A DNA stretch of 64,000 nucleotides from Paenibacillus allorhizosphaerae (GTDB lineage Bacteria > Bacillota > Bacilli > Paenibacillales > NBRC-103111), in NCBI RefSeq assembly GCF_910594985.1, contig NZ_CAJVCE010000014.1, positions 108,969-172,968 on the forward strand, given 5' to 3'. Below the pieces are notes generated by a model that saw only the letters and a program-made list of their open reading frames with translations, ran no database searches and had not been told where the DNA came from. Both the position numbers and the translations under genes were made by a program. Of this stretch, positions 44,281 to 52,953 are shown in pieces. Position 1 is the first letter of the stretch; the number at the start of each line of letters is the position of its first letter.

Positions 44281-44366
44281 AGAGCGTTTTCTCCTTCGCG
44301 GTTTGCGGCGGCATCGCCCGGGTTGTTCCGTATGGACAGCCCGGGCCATCCCGCACCGTACCGGTA

Positions 44367-45056
44367 TTATTTTTTCTTGTTATGACGCTGATCGAGCTCG
44401 GCTAATACGTCGTCAAGCGGAAGCTTTCTCTCGCGCAGCAGCACCATCAGATGGAAGATCAGATCGCTCGTTTCGCAGCGAAGCTCGTCATTGTCGCGAT
44501 TTTTGGCGGCGATGATCACTTCGGCCGTTTCTTCGCCGACTTTTTTCAAAATTTTATCGACGCCTTTTTCAAACAGGTACGTCGTATAAGCGCCTTCCGG
44601 CCGCTCCGCGTCACGCTGGGCGATCACCGATTCCAGTTTCCCGAGCATCGCAAAACGGTCTGCCGAAACGGCAGCTTCGGAGGAGGTTTCCGCTAAAAAG
44701 CCTGCTCGCACATCGTTCGTGAAGCAGCTATAGCTGCCGGTATGACAGGCCGGTCCGGTTTGGTCGACCGATACAAGCAGCGTATCGCCGTCGCAATCAT
44801 ACCGCAGCGCCTTCACCTTTTGAATGTGTCCGGAGGTTGCGCCTTTATGCCATAGCTCCCCGCGGGAACGGCTCCAGAACCATGTTTCACCCGACTCCAC
44901 CGTCCGCTTCAGCGACTCCTCGTTCATGTACGCCAGCATCAAAACTTCTTTGCTCGCCGCATCCTGCACGACCGTCGGCACCAAGCCTTGCGCGTCAAAA
45001 CGCAGCGCCGCCAGCAGCGCATCCACACTTTCCACTACCGCTTGTTGTTCGCTCAC
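44367..45056 (-). CDS. hisIE: Bifunctional PRA-CH/PRA-PH HisIE
   Basis: 229 residues. The first 110 residues are phosphoribosyl-AMP cyclohydrolase (WSRSRGELWHKGATSG, zinc ligands in DCDGDTLL and CHTG) and the rest phosphoribosyl-ATP pyrophosphohydrolase (GEETAEVIIAAKN). Steps two and three of the pathway. It overlaps hisF by four bases. Confidence 0.96.
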   Translation of the reverse strand: MSEQQAVVESVDALLAALRFDAQGLVPTVVQDAASKEVLMLAYMNEESLKRTVESGETWFWSRSRGELWHKGATSGHIQKVKALRYDCDGDTLLVSVDQTGPACHTGSYSCFTNDVRAGFLAETSSEAAVSADRFAMLGKLESVIAQRDAERPEGAYTTYLFEKGVDKILKKVGEETAEVIIAAKNRDNDELRCETSDLIFHLMVLLRERKLPLDDVLAELDQRHNKKK

Positions 45057-45811
45057 CGTACTTCCACTCCTTTTTGCCGAAGGTCTTCTTTAACTTCCTC
45101 AATCGATATTTCTTTATAGTGAAAAATCGTCGCGGCCAGCCCCGCGTCCGCTTTCGCCTGCGCAAACACGTCGTAGAAATGCTCCTTCTTCCCCGCGCCG
45201 CCCGATGCGATCACCGGGATCGTTACGAGTTCCGACACCGCTTTGGTGAGCGGAAGATCGAAGCCATCCTTCGTTCCGTCCGCATCCATGCTGGTCAGCA
45301 ATATTTCGCCCGCGCCAAGCGCCTCGATCCGTTTCACCCATTCGAGCGCCTTGATCCCGGTTCCGTTGCGGCCGCCGTGCGTGAACACTTCCCATTCGCC
45401 CCACTCGGCGTTATACCTGGCGTCCACGGCGACTACGATGCACTGAGAGCCGAACTTGCGCGCCCCGTCGGAGACAAGCTGCGGGTTTTTGACCGCGGCC
45501 GTATTGATCCCGATCTTATCCGCGCCTGCGCGCAGCAGCCGCTTCATGTCGTCCACGCTCGCGATGCCGCCGCCAACGGTGAACGGAATCGTGATTTCGC
45601 CCGCCGTCTTTTGGACGACCTCGACCATGGTAGCCCGCCCTTCATGCGAAGCGGATATATCCAAAAACACGAGCTCGTCGGCACCTTCGCGGTCATAGAT
45701 CGAAGCGAGTTCCACCGGATCGCCGGCGTCCCGCAAATTGACGAAGTTGACTCCTTTGACCACCCGTCCGTCTTTTACATCGAGACAAGGTATGATTCGT
45801 TTGGCCAGCAT
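45053..45811 (-). CDS. hisF: Imidazole glycerol phosphate synthase, cyclase HisF
   Basis: 252 residues. RIIPCLDVKDGRVVKGVNF with the catalytic Asp, and the second Asp in SMDADGTKDGFD. Its partner is HisH. It uses PRFAR, the product of HisA, but no hisA lies upstream here. Ribosome binding site AAAGGGGAG. It is separated from hisH by 76 bases holding a terminator. Confidence 0.97.
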   Translation of the reverse strand: MLAKRIIPCLDVKDGRVVKGVNFVNLRDAGDPVELASIYDREGADELVFLDISASHEGRATMVEVVQKTAGEITIPFTVGGGIASVDDMKRLLRAGADKIGINTAAVKNPQLVSDGARKFGSQCIVVAVDARYNAEWGEWEVFTHGGRNGTGIKALEWVKRIEALGAGEILLTSMDADGTKDGFDLPLTKAVSELVTIPVIASGGAGKKEHFYDVFAQAKADAGLAATIFHYKEISIEEVKEDLRQKGVEVR

Positions 45812-45850
45812 CTTCTGTTGCTCCCCTTTCCCATACGCCTTCCTACAGGC

Positions 45851-45887
45851 GAAAAAGCGACATCCCCGGCTTCCCGGGGTTGTGCGC
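45851..45887 (-). terminator. Intrinsic terminator at the hisH-hisF junction
   Basis: CCCCGG-CTTC-CCGGGG extended by GCG-ACA/TGT-CGC pairs gives a strong stem; on the minus strand it is followed by TTTTTCGCC. It begins directly after the hisH stop codon. A terminator inside the operon is unexpected: hisF, hisIE and perhaps hisJ would need read-through or another promoter. Confidence 0.75.
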
Positions 45888-46511
45888 TTACGATTGAACG
45901 GCCTGCCCGCTCTTGCACAAGCTCAGGAAGTTGCCGAGCAGCTTCATGCCGATATTGCCGCTCTTCTCCGGGTGAAACTGCATACCAAACACATTGCCGC
46001 GTCCGACAATAGCCGTAACCGGTCCATAATAATCGGTCGTAGCGAGCAAATCGTCCTGCCGCTCCGGCAGCGCATGGAACGAGTGAACGAAATATACATG
46101 CCCCTCTTCCAGATCGCGGAATAACGGACTCGGCTGATGGAACGCAAGCTTGTTCCACCCCATATGCGGCACCTTGAAGTCCCCCTGGAAACGGACGACT
46201 TCGCCGGGCAGCAGCCCGAGCCCTTCATGCGATCCGTACTCCTGACTGCGGTCGAACAGCAGCTGCATGCCGAGGCAAATGCCGAGCAGCGGCTTGCCGC
46301 CTTGCGCATAATGCAATACCGCTTCGCCCAGCTTCGTCTCCCGCAACTGGTCCATTGCATCACCAAAGGCGCCGACGCCGGGAAGAATCGCGCCTCCGGC
46401 TTCCAACAGCTCGCGTTCGTCCGAGGTAACGACAGCCTCATAGCCAAGGCGCTCCACCGCCGAACGGACGCTGTGCAAGTTGCCCATGCCGTAATCGATG
46501 ATCGCGATCAT
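45888..46511 (-). CDS. hisH: Imidazole glycerol phosphate synthase, glutaminase HisH
   Basis: 207 residues, class I amidotransferase. The catalytic cysteine lies in GICLGMQLLF near residue 80 and the His-Glu pair in GMQFHPEKSG near 187. It supplies ammonia to HisF. It directly abuts hisB (stop of hisB at 46512). Confidence 0.97.
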   Translation of the reverse strand: MIAIIDYGMGNLHSVRSAVERLGYEAVVTSDERELLEAGGAILPGVGAFGDAMDQLRETKLGEAVLHYAQGGKPLLGICLGMQLLFDRSQEYGSHEGLGLLPGEVVRFQGDFKVPHMGWNKLAFHQPSPLFRDLEEGHVYFVHSFHALPERQDDLLATTDYYGPVTAIVGRGNVFGMQFHPEKSGNIGMKLLGNFLSLCKSGQAVQS

Positions 46512-47123
46512 TTACAGCACTCCCTTCGTCGAAGGAACACCTTTCACGCGCGGATCGATGCTCGTCGCTTCGTCGAGCGCACGGCCGAGCGCCTTGAACA
46601 CCGCTTCCACCATATGGTGCGTATTGTGGCCGTAATGCACGATCACATGAAGCGTGATGCGCGCTTCGAGCGCAAATTTCCATAAAAATTCGTGCACGAG
46701 CTCCGTCGTAAAGCTGCCTACGGTAGCGGACGGGAATTGGGCCCGGTATTCCAGATGCGGACGGTTGCTGATGTCGATCGCCACCTGGGCCAGCGCTTCG
46801 TCCATCGGTACGAAAACGTTGGCGTAACGCTTGATGCCCTTCTTGTCGCCGAGCGCCTCGCGAAGCGTCTGCCCAAGGCAAATGCCGATATCCTCGACCG
46901 TATGATGGTCGTCGATCTCTATGTCGCCCTTGGCGTCTACGCGCAGATCGAATAGGCCGTGCTTCGTGAACAAATCGAGCATATGGTTGAAGAACGGCAC
47001 ATCGGTTTCAATCTCGGAGATGCCCTCTCCATCCACGTTAAATGCCAAACGGATGTCCGTCTCGTTCGTTTTGCGCGCGATCTCGGCCCGGCGCCCGCCC
47101 ATCTGAATGTCCTGCTCAGCCAC
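46512..47123 (-). CDS. hisB: Imidazoleglycerol-phosphate dehydratase
   Basis: 203 residues. NETDIRLAFNVDGEG, and the His-rich metal sites FFNHMLDLFTKHG, DDHHTVEDIGI and HVIVHYGHNTHH. I chose GTG at 47123, with GAGGGGAC at a good distance; it overlaps the hisD stop by eight bases. ATG at 47102 is an alternative. Confidence 0.95.
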   Translation of the reverse strand: MAEQDIQMGGRRAEIARKTNETDIRLAFNVDGEGISEIETDVPFFNHMLDLFTKHGLFDLRVDAKGDIEIDDHHTVEDIGICLGQTLREALGDKKGIKRYANVFVPMDEALAQVAIDISNRPHLEYRAQFPSATVGSFTTELVHEFLWKFALEARITLHVIVHYGHNTHHMVEAVFKALGRALDEATSIDPRVKGVPSTKGVL

Positions 47124-48405
47124 GGATAGTCCCCTCTTTCTCCAAACGAATTTGTATCGCACGCGCATGCGCGTCCAGCCCTTCGTGGCGCGCAAGCGCG
47201 ATAATTTGTTCTCCATCCCGCAGCAGCGCTTCTTTGCTGTAGTAAATGACGCTCGATTTCTTCATGAAATCGTCCACGTTTAGCGGCGAAGAGAAGCGCG
47301 CCGTCCCATTGGTCGGCAGCACATGGTTCGGTCCGGCAAAATAATCGCCTACCGGCTCCGAGCTGTATGGGCCAAGGAAGATCGCGCCGGCATTCTCAAT
47401 TTTGCCGAGATACTGGAAAGGCTCGCGCACAATGATCTCCAAATGCTCCGGCGCCAACCGATTCACTGCGTCGATGCCCTCCTCGAGGCTCGCTACCGTC
47501 AAGATCGCGCCGTAGTCTCGGATCGACTGCGCCGCGATCTCGCGCCTCGGCAGCTCGTTCAGTTGGCGGTCGACCTCGCGGGCGACCGCCTCGGCCAGCT
47601 CCTGCGACGGCGTGATCAAGATCGCCGAAGCCATTTCGTCGTGCTCCGCCTGCGACAGCAGATCCGCCGCCACATAGGCGGCATCCGCCGTCTCGTCCGC
47701 CAGCACGACGATTTCGCTCGGGCCGGCGATGCTGTCGATGTCGACCGCGCCGAACACGTACCGCTTGGCAAGCGCGACGTAAATGTTACCCGGCCCGACG
47801 ATTTTATCCGCCGCGGGGATCGATTCCGTCCCGTAGGCAAGCGCCGCTACTGCCTGAGCCCCGCCGGCGCGGTAAATCTCTTTCACGCCCGCTTCCGCCG
47901 CCGCCACCAGAATATGCGGGTTAATGCCCTCGATCCCGGCCGTCGCCGGCGGCGTCACCATTACAATTTCCGGCACGCCTGCCACTTGCGCCGGAATCGC
48001 GTTCATGAGCACCGACGAAGGGTACGCCGCCTTGCCGCCCGGCACGTAAAGCCCGACCCGGCGCAGCGGTCGAATGACCTGGCCGAGGATGCTTCCGTCG
48101 GCCTGCAAATCCATCCACGAGGAGCGCAGCTGCTTCTCGTGGAAGCGGCGCACATTCGCCGCTGCCGCGCGAATGGCGGCGAGAAAGAGTTCGTCCACCT
48201 GCGCATAGGCAGCCTCGATCTCTTCCTTCGTGACGCGAAGATCGCCCACGCGCACGCCGTCAAACCGCTCCGCGAAGCGGCGCAGTGCCGCATCGCCGTC
48301 CCGGCGCACTTCTTCGATGATGCTTTTCACCGCCTCATTTTGCTGCGCGGAGCCGTATTCCACTTCCCGCTTCAAAGCAAATTCCGATGCCGGTACAATC
48401 CGCAT
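47116..48405 (-). CDS. hisD: Histidinol dehydrogenase
   Basis: 429 residues. GPGNIYVALAKRYVFGAVDIDSIAGPSE with zinc-site residues, and APEHLEI near 325. It oxidises histidinol to histidine using two NAD. It lies just after hisG and overlaps the start of hisB. Confidence 0.97.
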   Translation of the reverse strand: MRIVPASEFALKREVEYGSAQQNEAVKSIIEEVRRDGDAALRRFAERFDGVRVGDLRVTKEEIEAAYAQVDELFLAAIRAAAANVRRFHEKQLRSSWMDLQADGSILGQVIRPLRRVGLYVPGGKAAYPSSVLMNAIPAQVAGVPEIVMVTPPATAGIEGINPHILVAAAEAGVKEIYRAGGAQAVAALAYGTESIPAADKIVGPGNIYVALAKRYVFGAVDIDSIAGPSEIVVLADETADAAYVAADLLSQAEHDEMASAILITPSQELAEAVAREVDRQLNELPRREIAAQSIRDYGAILTVASLEEGIDAVNRLAPEHLEIIVREPFQYLGKIENAGAIFLGPYSSEPVGDYFAGPNHVLPTNGTARFSSPLNVDDFMKKSSVIYYSKEALLRDGEQIIALARHEGLDAHARAIQIRLEKEGTIRG

Positions 48406-48419
48406 GGTCCGCTCCCCCT

Positions 48420-49064
48420 TTATTTCGACGCCGACGCCACGGCGGCAATGACCGGCTGCAGCCGGTCGCAGAGCGCCTGAATCGCTTCGCTCTTCATCCG
48501 GTAGCTCACCCGATTGGCGATAAGACGGCTCGTAATCGCAAAGATTTGTTCATGCTCCATCAGTCCGTTCTCGCGGATCGTACTGCCGGTTTCGACCATA
48601 TCGACAATCCGGTCGGCAAGTCCAATGAGCGGTGCAAGCTCGATCGATCCATTCAATTTGATCACTTCGACCTGCTGCCCTTGTTCGCGAAAATATTGCG
48701 ACGCCACGTTCGGATACTTCGTCGCCACCCGCGGATTCAGCACCGGCTTCCAGTCCGGCAAGCCGATAACCGACATGCGGCAGCGCGCAATACCGAGATC
48801 GAGCAGCTCATACACGTCGCGGTTTTCCTCCATTAGCAAGTCTTTCCCCGCAATACCGATATCCGCCACGCCGTATTCCACATAGGTCGCTACATCGACC
48901 GGTTTGGCCATGATGAACTCCATCCGCGCCTCCGGCACCGGAATGATCAGCTTGCGGGAATCTTCCATGTCCTCCGGAATCGCCAGACCCGCTTCGCGAA
49001 ACAGCTTCGAGGCCGGTTTGTAAATGCGTCCTTTGGGCATCGCCACTTTTAAAATATCCTGCAT
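48420..49064 (-). CDS. hisG: ATP phosphoribosyltransferase catalytic subunit, short form
   Basis: 214 residues, the short type that lacks the regulatory domain and needs HisZ. Seen: VAMPKGRIYKPA at the start and LADRIVDMVETGSTIRENGL at the PRPP site. First step of histidine synthesis, joining PRPP and ATP. Confidence 0.96.
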   Translation of the reverse strand: MQDILKVAMPKGRIYKPASKLFREAGLAIPEDMEDSRKLIIPVPEARMEFIMAKPVDVATYVEYGVADIGIAGKDLLMEENRDVYELLDLGIARCRMSVIGLPDWKPVLNPRVATKYPNVASQYFREQGQQVEVIKLNGSIELAPLIGLADRIVDMVETGSTIRENGLMEHEQIFAITSRLIANRVSYRMKSEAIQALCDRLQPVIAAVASASK

Positions 49065-49079
49065 GCGAACGCCGCTCCT

Positions 49080-50270
49080 TTATTGTACAAACTTAAATAT
49101 TTCGTCAAAGCGCAAAGCATCTTCCCGATGGCCGAAGCCGTCGTTCCCGCTTTTGCCGAGAAGCTGCGTTTCTACCGCCACTCCATTTCGGCTCCGAAGC
49201 TCGCCGGCCTTGGCCAGCGCCTCCGCCCGGCGATCAGCCGAATAAACAATCAGCATGCGGCGAAGAGACGCATCCGTCTCATCGCCCGCTACTTCAAGAA
49301 TTCTGTTCGTCTTGAGCGCAAAGCCTGTCGCCGGCGCCGGACGTCCGAACTGCGCGAGCAAGTTATCGTAACGGCCTCCACTGCAAACCGGAAAGCCCAG
49401 CTCCGCAGCATAGCCTTCAAACGTCATCCCTGTATAATAAGAGAAGTCTCCGATCATCGTCAAATCAATCAGCACGTGCTCGCTCACGCCGTATGCGCTA
49501 AGCACATCCCAAATTTCGCACAAATGCTCGATCGCTTGCTTCGCTATCGGATTGCGCGTAGCTTCTCCAGCCTGCCGGCACACTTCCTGTCCCCCGCGCA
49601 GGCGCAATATCCCCTCAAGCTCCTGCTGCACATCAGGCGCCAGGCTGAGTGAACGGATCGTTTCGCGGTACCCGACATAATCGCGGCTCAACAAGCATTC
49701 CTTGAGCAACGTTTGGGCTTCCTGACGATCTTGAAGCCGTTCCTCGAGCAGCCCGTTCAAGAAGCCGACATGTCCGACGGCGATTTTAAACTCCTTTACT
49801 CCCGCCGCCTGCAGGCAAGCAATCGCGATCGCAATCACTTCCGCATCCGATTCGGATGACGCATCTCCCACCAGCTCCACGCCGGTTTGAAAAAACTCCG
49901 CGTCCCGCCCCGCTTCCGCCTCAATTGCGCGAAATACGTTCGCCCGGTACGATAAACGCAACGGAAACGATTGTTCCTTCAACACCGACGATACGACGCG
50001 CGCAATCGGCGACGTAATATCGGAACGAAGCACCAGCGTAGTTCCTTTGCGATCGAGCAGCTTGAACAGCTTTTTGTCCTCGGTCGAGCTGGCAACGCCG
50101 ACCGTATCGTAATACTCGAGCGTCGGGGTTATAATTTCCCGGTAACCCCACCGCTCCACGCACTGCATCACTTTCGATTCGATGCTGCGCAGCTTGGCGG
50201 CTGCTTCGGGGACGTAATCTTTTACACCTGTCGGTTTCTCAAATACTTTCGGTTTCGACAACGGCTTCAC
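49080..50270 (-). CDS. hisZ: ATP phosphoribosyltransferase regulatory subunit HisZ
   Basis: 396 residues, a histidyl-tRNA synthetase paralogue without aminoacylation: it has the core KLRSIESKVMQC, SDITSPIARV and FEGYAAELGFPVCSGGRYDNLL. It makes HisG active and feedback-sensitive. The start is probably GTG at 50270, with only AGCAGG close in front, so the exact start is unsure. First gene of the his operon; no T-box leader is recognised upstream. Confidence 0.93.
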   Translation of the reverse strand: MKPLSKPKVFEKPTGVKDYVPEAAAKLRSIESKVMQCVERWGYREIITPTLEYYDTVGVASSTEDKKLFKLLDRKGTTLVLRSDITSPIARVVSSVLKEQSFPLRLSYRANVFRAIEAEAGRDAEFFQTGVELVGDASSESDAEVIAIAIACLQAAGVKEFKIAVGHVGFLNGLLEERLQDRQEAQTLLKECLLSRDYVGYRETIRSLSLAPDVQQELEGILRLRGGQEVCRQAGEATRNPIAKQAIEHLCEIWDVLSAYGVSEHVLIDLTMIGDFSYYTGMTFEGYAAELGFPVCSGGRYDNLLAQFGRPAPATGFALKTNRILEVAGDETDASLRRMLIVYSADRRAEALAKAGELRSRNGVAVETQLLGKSGNDGFGHREDALRFDEIFKFVQ

Positions 50271-50637
50271 CCTGCTATTCGTTTGAATTGTATTGCATGT
50301 ATGAAAAGAAATGCTTTAGTCCGCTAATATGCTACCATACTACCAAGATAAAGAATGTATTCGTAAGTTTATCATGGAAGTCCGTGATTCGTCAATCATT
50401 TCCACATGTTTTAACACCCGTCAAGCATTCGCTCCGTACCCGCTGTCGACCCTCTATTGTACATCCGTTCCTTCTCGCACCAGCGTCACCTATTGATAGC
50501 TCTATGGCTTGTATAAGTAAAGCTTCAGATCGAAGCTTTCAATGAAGATACTGTGTGTTTTAGACGAAGCTTTCCCTTGAAAGATTCCGATGTTATAACA
50601 AAAAAGGCCCTATGCGGACCTGCTACTCTTTCTTTGC
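50271..50637. other. Region upstream of hisZ
   Basis: A possible minus-strand promoter is TTGACG (50390-50395) with ATAAAC 17 bases downstream; the -10 match is weak. There is no T-box consensus. A dispersed repeat copy lies at 50517-50575. Confidence 0.35.
50517..50575. repeat. Dispersed palindromic repeat, copy C
   Basis: Core GCTTCAGATCGAAGC at 50522-50536, followed by AATGAAGATAC and CGAAGCTTT. Same plan as copies at 21701 and 42248. Confidence 0.65.
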
Positions 50638-51138
50638 CTACTCTTCACTGGCGCGAACATCCTCGCGAATGACACGCAGCGGATTCCCCGCCACAAAGCT
50701 GTACGGCGCAACATCCTTATGTACCACCGAGCCCGCTCCGATGACGGCGTGATCCCCTATCGTCACACCTGGTAATACCGTCGTATTTGCCCCGATCATC
50801 ACGTTGGAGCCGATGCGCACTTTGCCGATTCGATACTCTTTGATCAAATATTCGTGTGTCAAAATCGTCGAGTTGTAGCCGATGATCGAATTATCGCCAA
50901 CCTCGATTTTTTCCGGAAAGAACACATCCACCATGACCATTAAAGCAAAAGAGGTATGCTCTCCCACCTTCATTCCTAAAATACGGCGATAAATCCACCG
51001 CTTCATCGGCAAGGAGGGAGTATACCTGGACAGCTGGATAAACATAAAATTGCGCACTGCTTTCCATGGGCTGATGGTATTGTACATTTGCCATAGTGAG
51101 TTCGGTCCATCCACAGGAAAACGGTCGGTTTGTCTCAA
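50638..51138 (-). CDS. yvoF: YvoF-like hexapeptide acyltransferase
   Basis: 166 residues. Left-handed beta-helix repeats (IEVGDNSIIGYNSTILTH, VRIGSNVMIGANTTVLPGVTIGDHAVIGAGSVV) end in the VAGNPLRVI motif. This is the acetyltransferase group of maltose/galactoside O-acetyltransferases; the acceptor is unknown. It is last in hprK-lgt-ppaX-yvoF, as in B. subtilis. Confidence 0.9.
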   Translation of the reverse strand: MRQTDRFPVDGPNSLWQMYNTISPWKAVRNFMFIQLSRYTPSLPMKRWIYRRILGMKVGEHTSFALMVMVDVFFPEKIEVGDNSIIGYNSTILTHEYLIKEYRIGKVRIGSNVMIGANTTVLPGVTIGDHAVIGAGSVVHKDVAPYSFVAGNPLRVIREDVRASEE

Positions 51139-51150
51139 TGCGCTATCCCC

Positions 51151-51789
51151 TCACACCCCGACGATCGGCAATAAATCGCGAATATCTTTGATTAAATGCG
51201 TCGGTGCGTACTGTTTCAAGTAATCTTCGCCCTTCAGCGACCATGCGACGGCTACGGAACGAACGTCGGCGTTTTTGGCCGCCTCCAGGTCATAGTGGCT
51301 GTCGCCGACCATAAGCGCAGATTCCGCATCCCCTCCGAGCTCCCGGAGCGCCTTCAAGATTCCTTCCGGATCGGGCTTCGCTTTCTCCACTTCATCAACC
51401 GTTACGATCGTGCCGAAATAGTCGAACATCCCGGTCAGCTTCAGGCCCATCTCCGTCGTCAGCCGAATTTTGCTTGTCACAACGCCTAGCTTGACGCCTG
51501 CTGCATGCAGCTTCGCCAGCGTTTCCTTCACATGCGGGAATTGTTTGACCAGTTCATCATGCTTCTCCACATTGAACTTGCGGTATTTCATTACCAGGTC
51601 GTCCACTTGTTGTCGCCCTGAAAAGTAAACCATCTGCTCAACTAGCGGCCGGCCCATATTCGGAATAATATGCTCCCGCGTGACGGGCTCCGGCGTAACG
51701 CCTTCAAACGTATGCAAAAACGATTGTATAATCAGTTCATTCGTATCAAGAATCGTTCCGTCCAAATCAAACAGTACCGTTCGGATCAT
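51151..51789 (-). CDS. ppaX: Pyrophosphatase PpaX
   Basis: 212 residues, HAD family with FDLDGTILDT at 7-16, KPDPEGIL and MVGDSHYDLEAA. In B. subtilis PpaX hydrolyses the pyrophosphate released when HprK dephosphorylates HPr(Ser-P). Its start lies inside the end of lgt (23-base overlap), so the two are translationally linked. Confidence 0.94.
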   Translation of the reverse strand: MIRTVLFDLDGTILDTNELIIQSFLHTFEGVTPEPVTREHIIPNMGRPLVEQMVYFSGRQQVDDLVMKYRKFNVEKHDELVKQFPHVKETLAKLHAAGVKLGVVTSKIRLTTEMGLKLTGMFDYFGTIVTVDEVEKAKPDPEGILKALRELGGDAESALMVGDSHYDLEAAKNADVRSVAVAWSLKGEDYLKQYAPTHLIKDIRDLLPIVGV

Positions 51790-52912
51790 GCTGTTTCTGC
51801 TCCTTTAACTTGCTGTCGGTTGTTTCTTCTTTATTTTCTTGGCTTGTGCCGGCTTCTGCATCTTCCGCCCCAGCCTTATGCTCGTCTTTGGATTGCGCTA
51901 CAGCGGTTTCGCCCGTTTCAGTTGTACCGGCCGTTTCGATTGTTTTTTCTGCCTTCACGTTTGTCTCGCCCGTTTCGGCAGCAGCCGGCTCCTCACCGAT
52001 CCGACGAATCGGGTCCGAATAATATTCGGATGCCGCGCCCGTACGTCTGCGGACGATGATCAATATAATCGCCGCGATCACTATGAGTACTGCAAGCAGC
52101 TGCGAAATCCGTACATTGCCGCCATATGTCATCGTGCCGGCCTCAAAGCCGAATAGATGCATCGGGGACCATAGTCCGTTCATAAGCCCGGCCAGCCAAG
52201 CGGGACCCGTAAAGTCCAGGCTGTCTGTCCGAAGGCCTTCCACGAAAAATCGGCCGATCGAATACCAAATGAAATAACTGAAAAAAAGTTCACCCGCACG
52301 CAGAAACGATTGTCTCCGCAGCACGAAAAGCAACAATAAGCCCAGCACATTCCAAAGCGATTCGTACAAAAACGTCGGATGATAATATTGCCCTTCGATG
52401 AGCATTTGATTTACGATCCAATCAGGAAGATGCAAATTGCCGCGCAAGAACGACTCGGACACGGGTCCGCCATGCGCTTCCTGATTCATAAAGTTGCCCC
52501 AGCGTCCGATAGCTTGTCCCACAATCAATCCTGGCGCGCAAATATCCGCGATTCGCCAGAACGAGTATTTTTTGCGCCTCACGTAAATGACCGCAGCTAT
52601 GATGGCTCCGATTAAAGCGCCGTATATTGCGATCCCGCCATGCCATACTTTGATAATTTCGATCCAATTGTCTTTATAATCTTCCCATTTGAAAGCGACA
52701 TAATAAATCCGCGCACCGACGATCGCCGAAGGAACGCCGATCAGCACCAAATCCATAAAAAAGTCCGGGATAATCCCGTACCGCTTCCCTTCTTGTATAG
52801 CCAGCAATAAACCGACCAATGCCGCGGTGCCGAGAATAATGCCATACCAATGCACACTTAACGACCCTATAGAAAAAGCAACCGGATTGATTGCCAGGAA
52901 CTTGCCTAACAT
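51767..52912 (-). CDS. lgt: Prolipoprotein diacylglyceryl transferase with long acidic tail
   Basis: 381 residues; the enzyme part (about 1-285) has seven membrane segments and the signature GRWGNFMNQEAHGGP near residue 140. It transfers diacylglycerol from phosphatidylglycerol to lipobox cysteines. Family length is about 270; here a 95-residue tail rich in Glu, Thr, Ala and Lys follows the last helix and is probably cytosolic. Start ATG after AGAAGGGG. Confidence 0.96.
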   Translation of the reverse strand: MLGKFLAINPVAFSIGSLSVHWYGIILGTAALVGLLLAIQEGKRYGIIPDFFMDLVLIGVPSAIVGARIYYVAFKWEDYKDNWIEIIKVWHGGIAIYGALIGAIIAAVIYVRRKKYSFWRIADICAPGLIVGQAIGRWGNFMNQEAHGGPVSESFLRGNLHLPDWIVNQMLIEGQYYHPTFLYESLWNVLGLLLLFVLRRQSFLRAGELFFSYFIWYSIGRFFVEGLRTDSLDFTGPAWLAGLMNGLWSPMHLFGFEAGTMTYGGNVRISQLLAVLIVIAAIILIIVRRRTGAASEYYSDPIRRIGEEPAAAETGETNVKAEKTIETAGTTETGETAVAQSKDEHKAGAEDAEAGTSQENKEETTDSKLKEQKQHDPNGTV

Positions 52913-52953
52913 TCATAACCCCTTCTCTCGCGCGAAAATGTTTCGTTTGCTAC

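Noticed and set aside
50271..50500. T-box or his leader upstream of hisZ
   Set aside because: No T-box consensus, specifier loop or run of His codons could be found.
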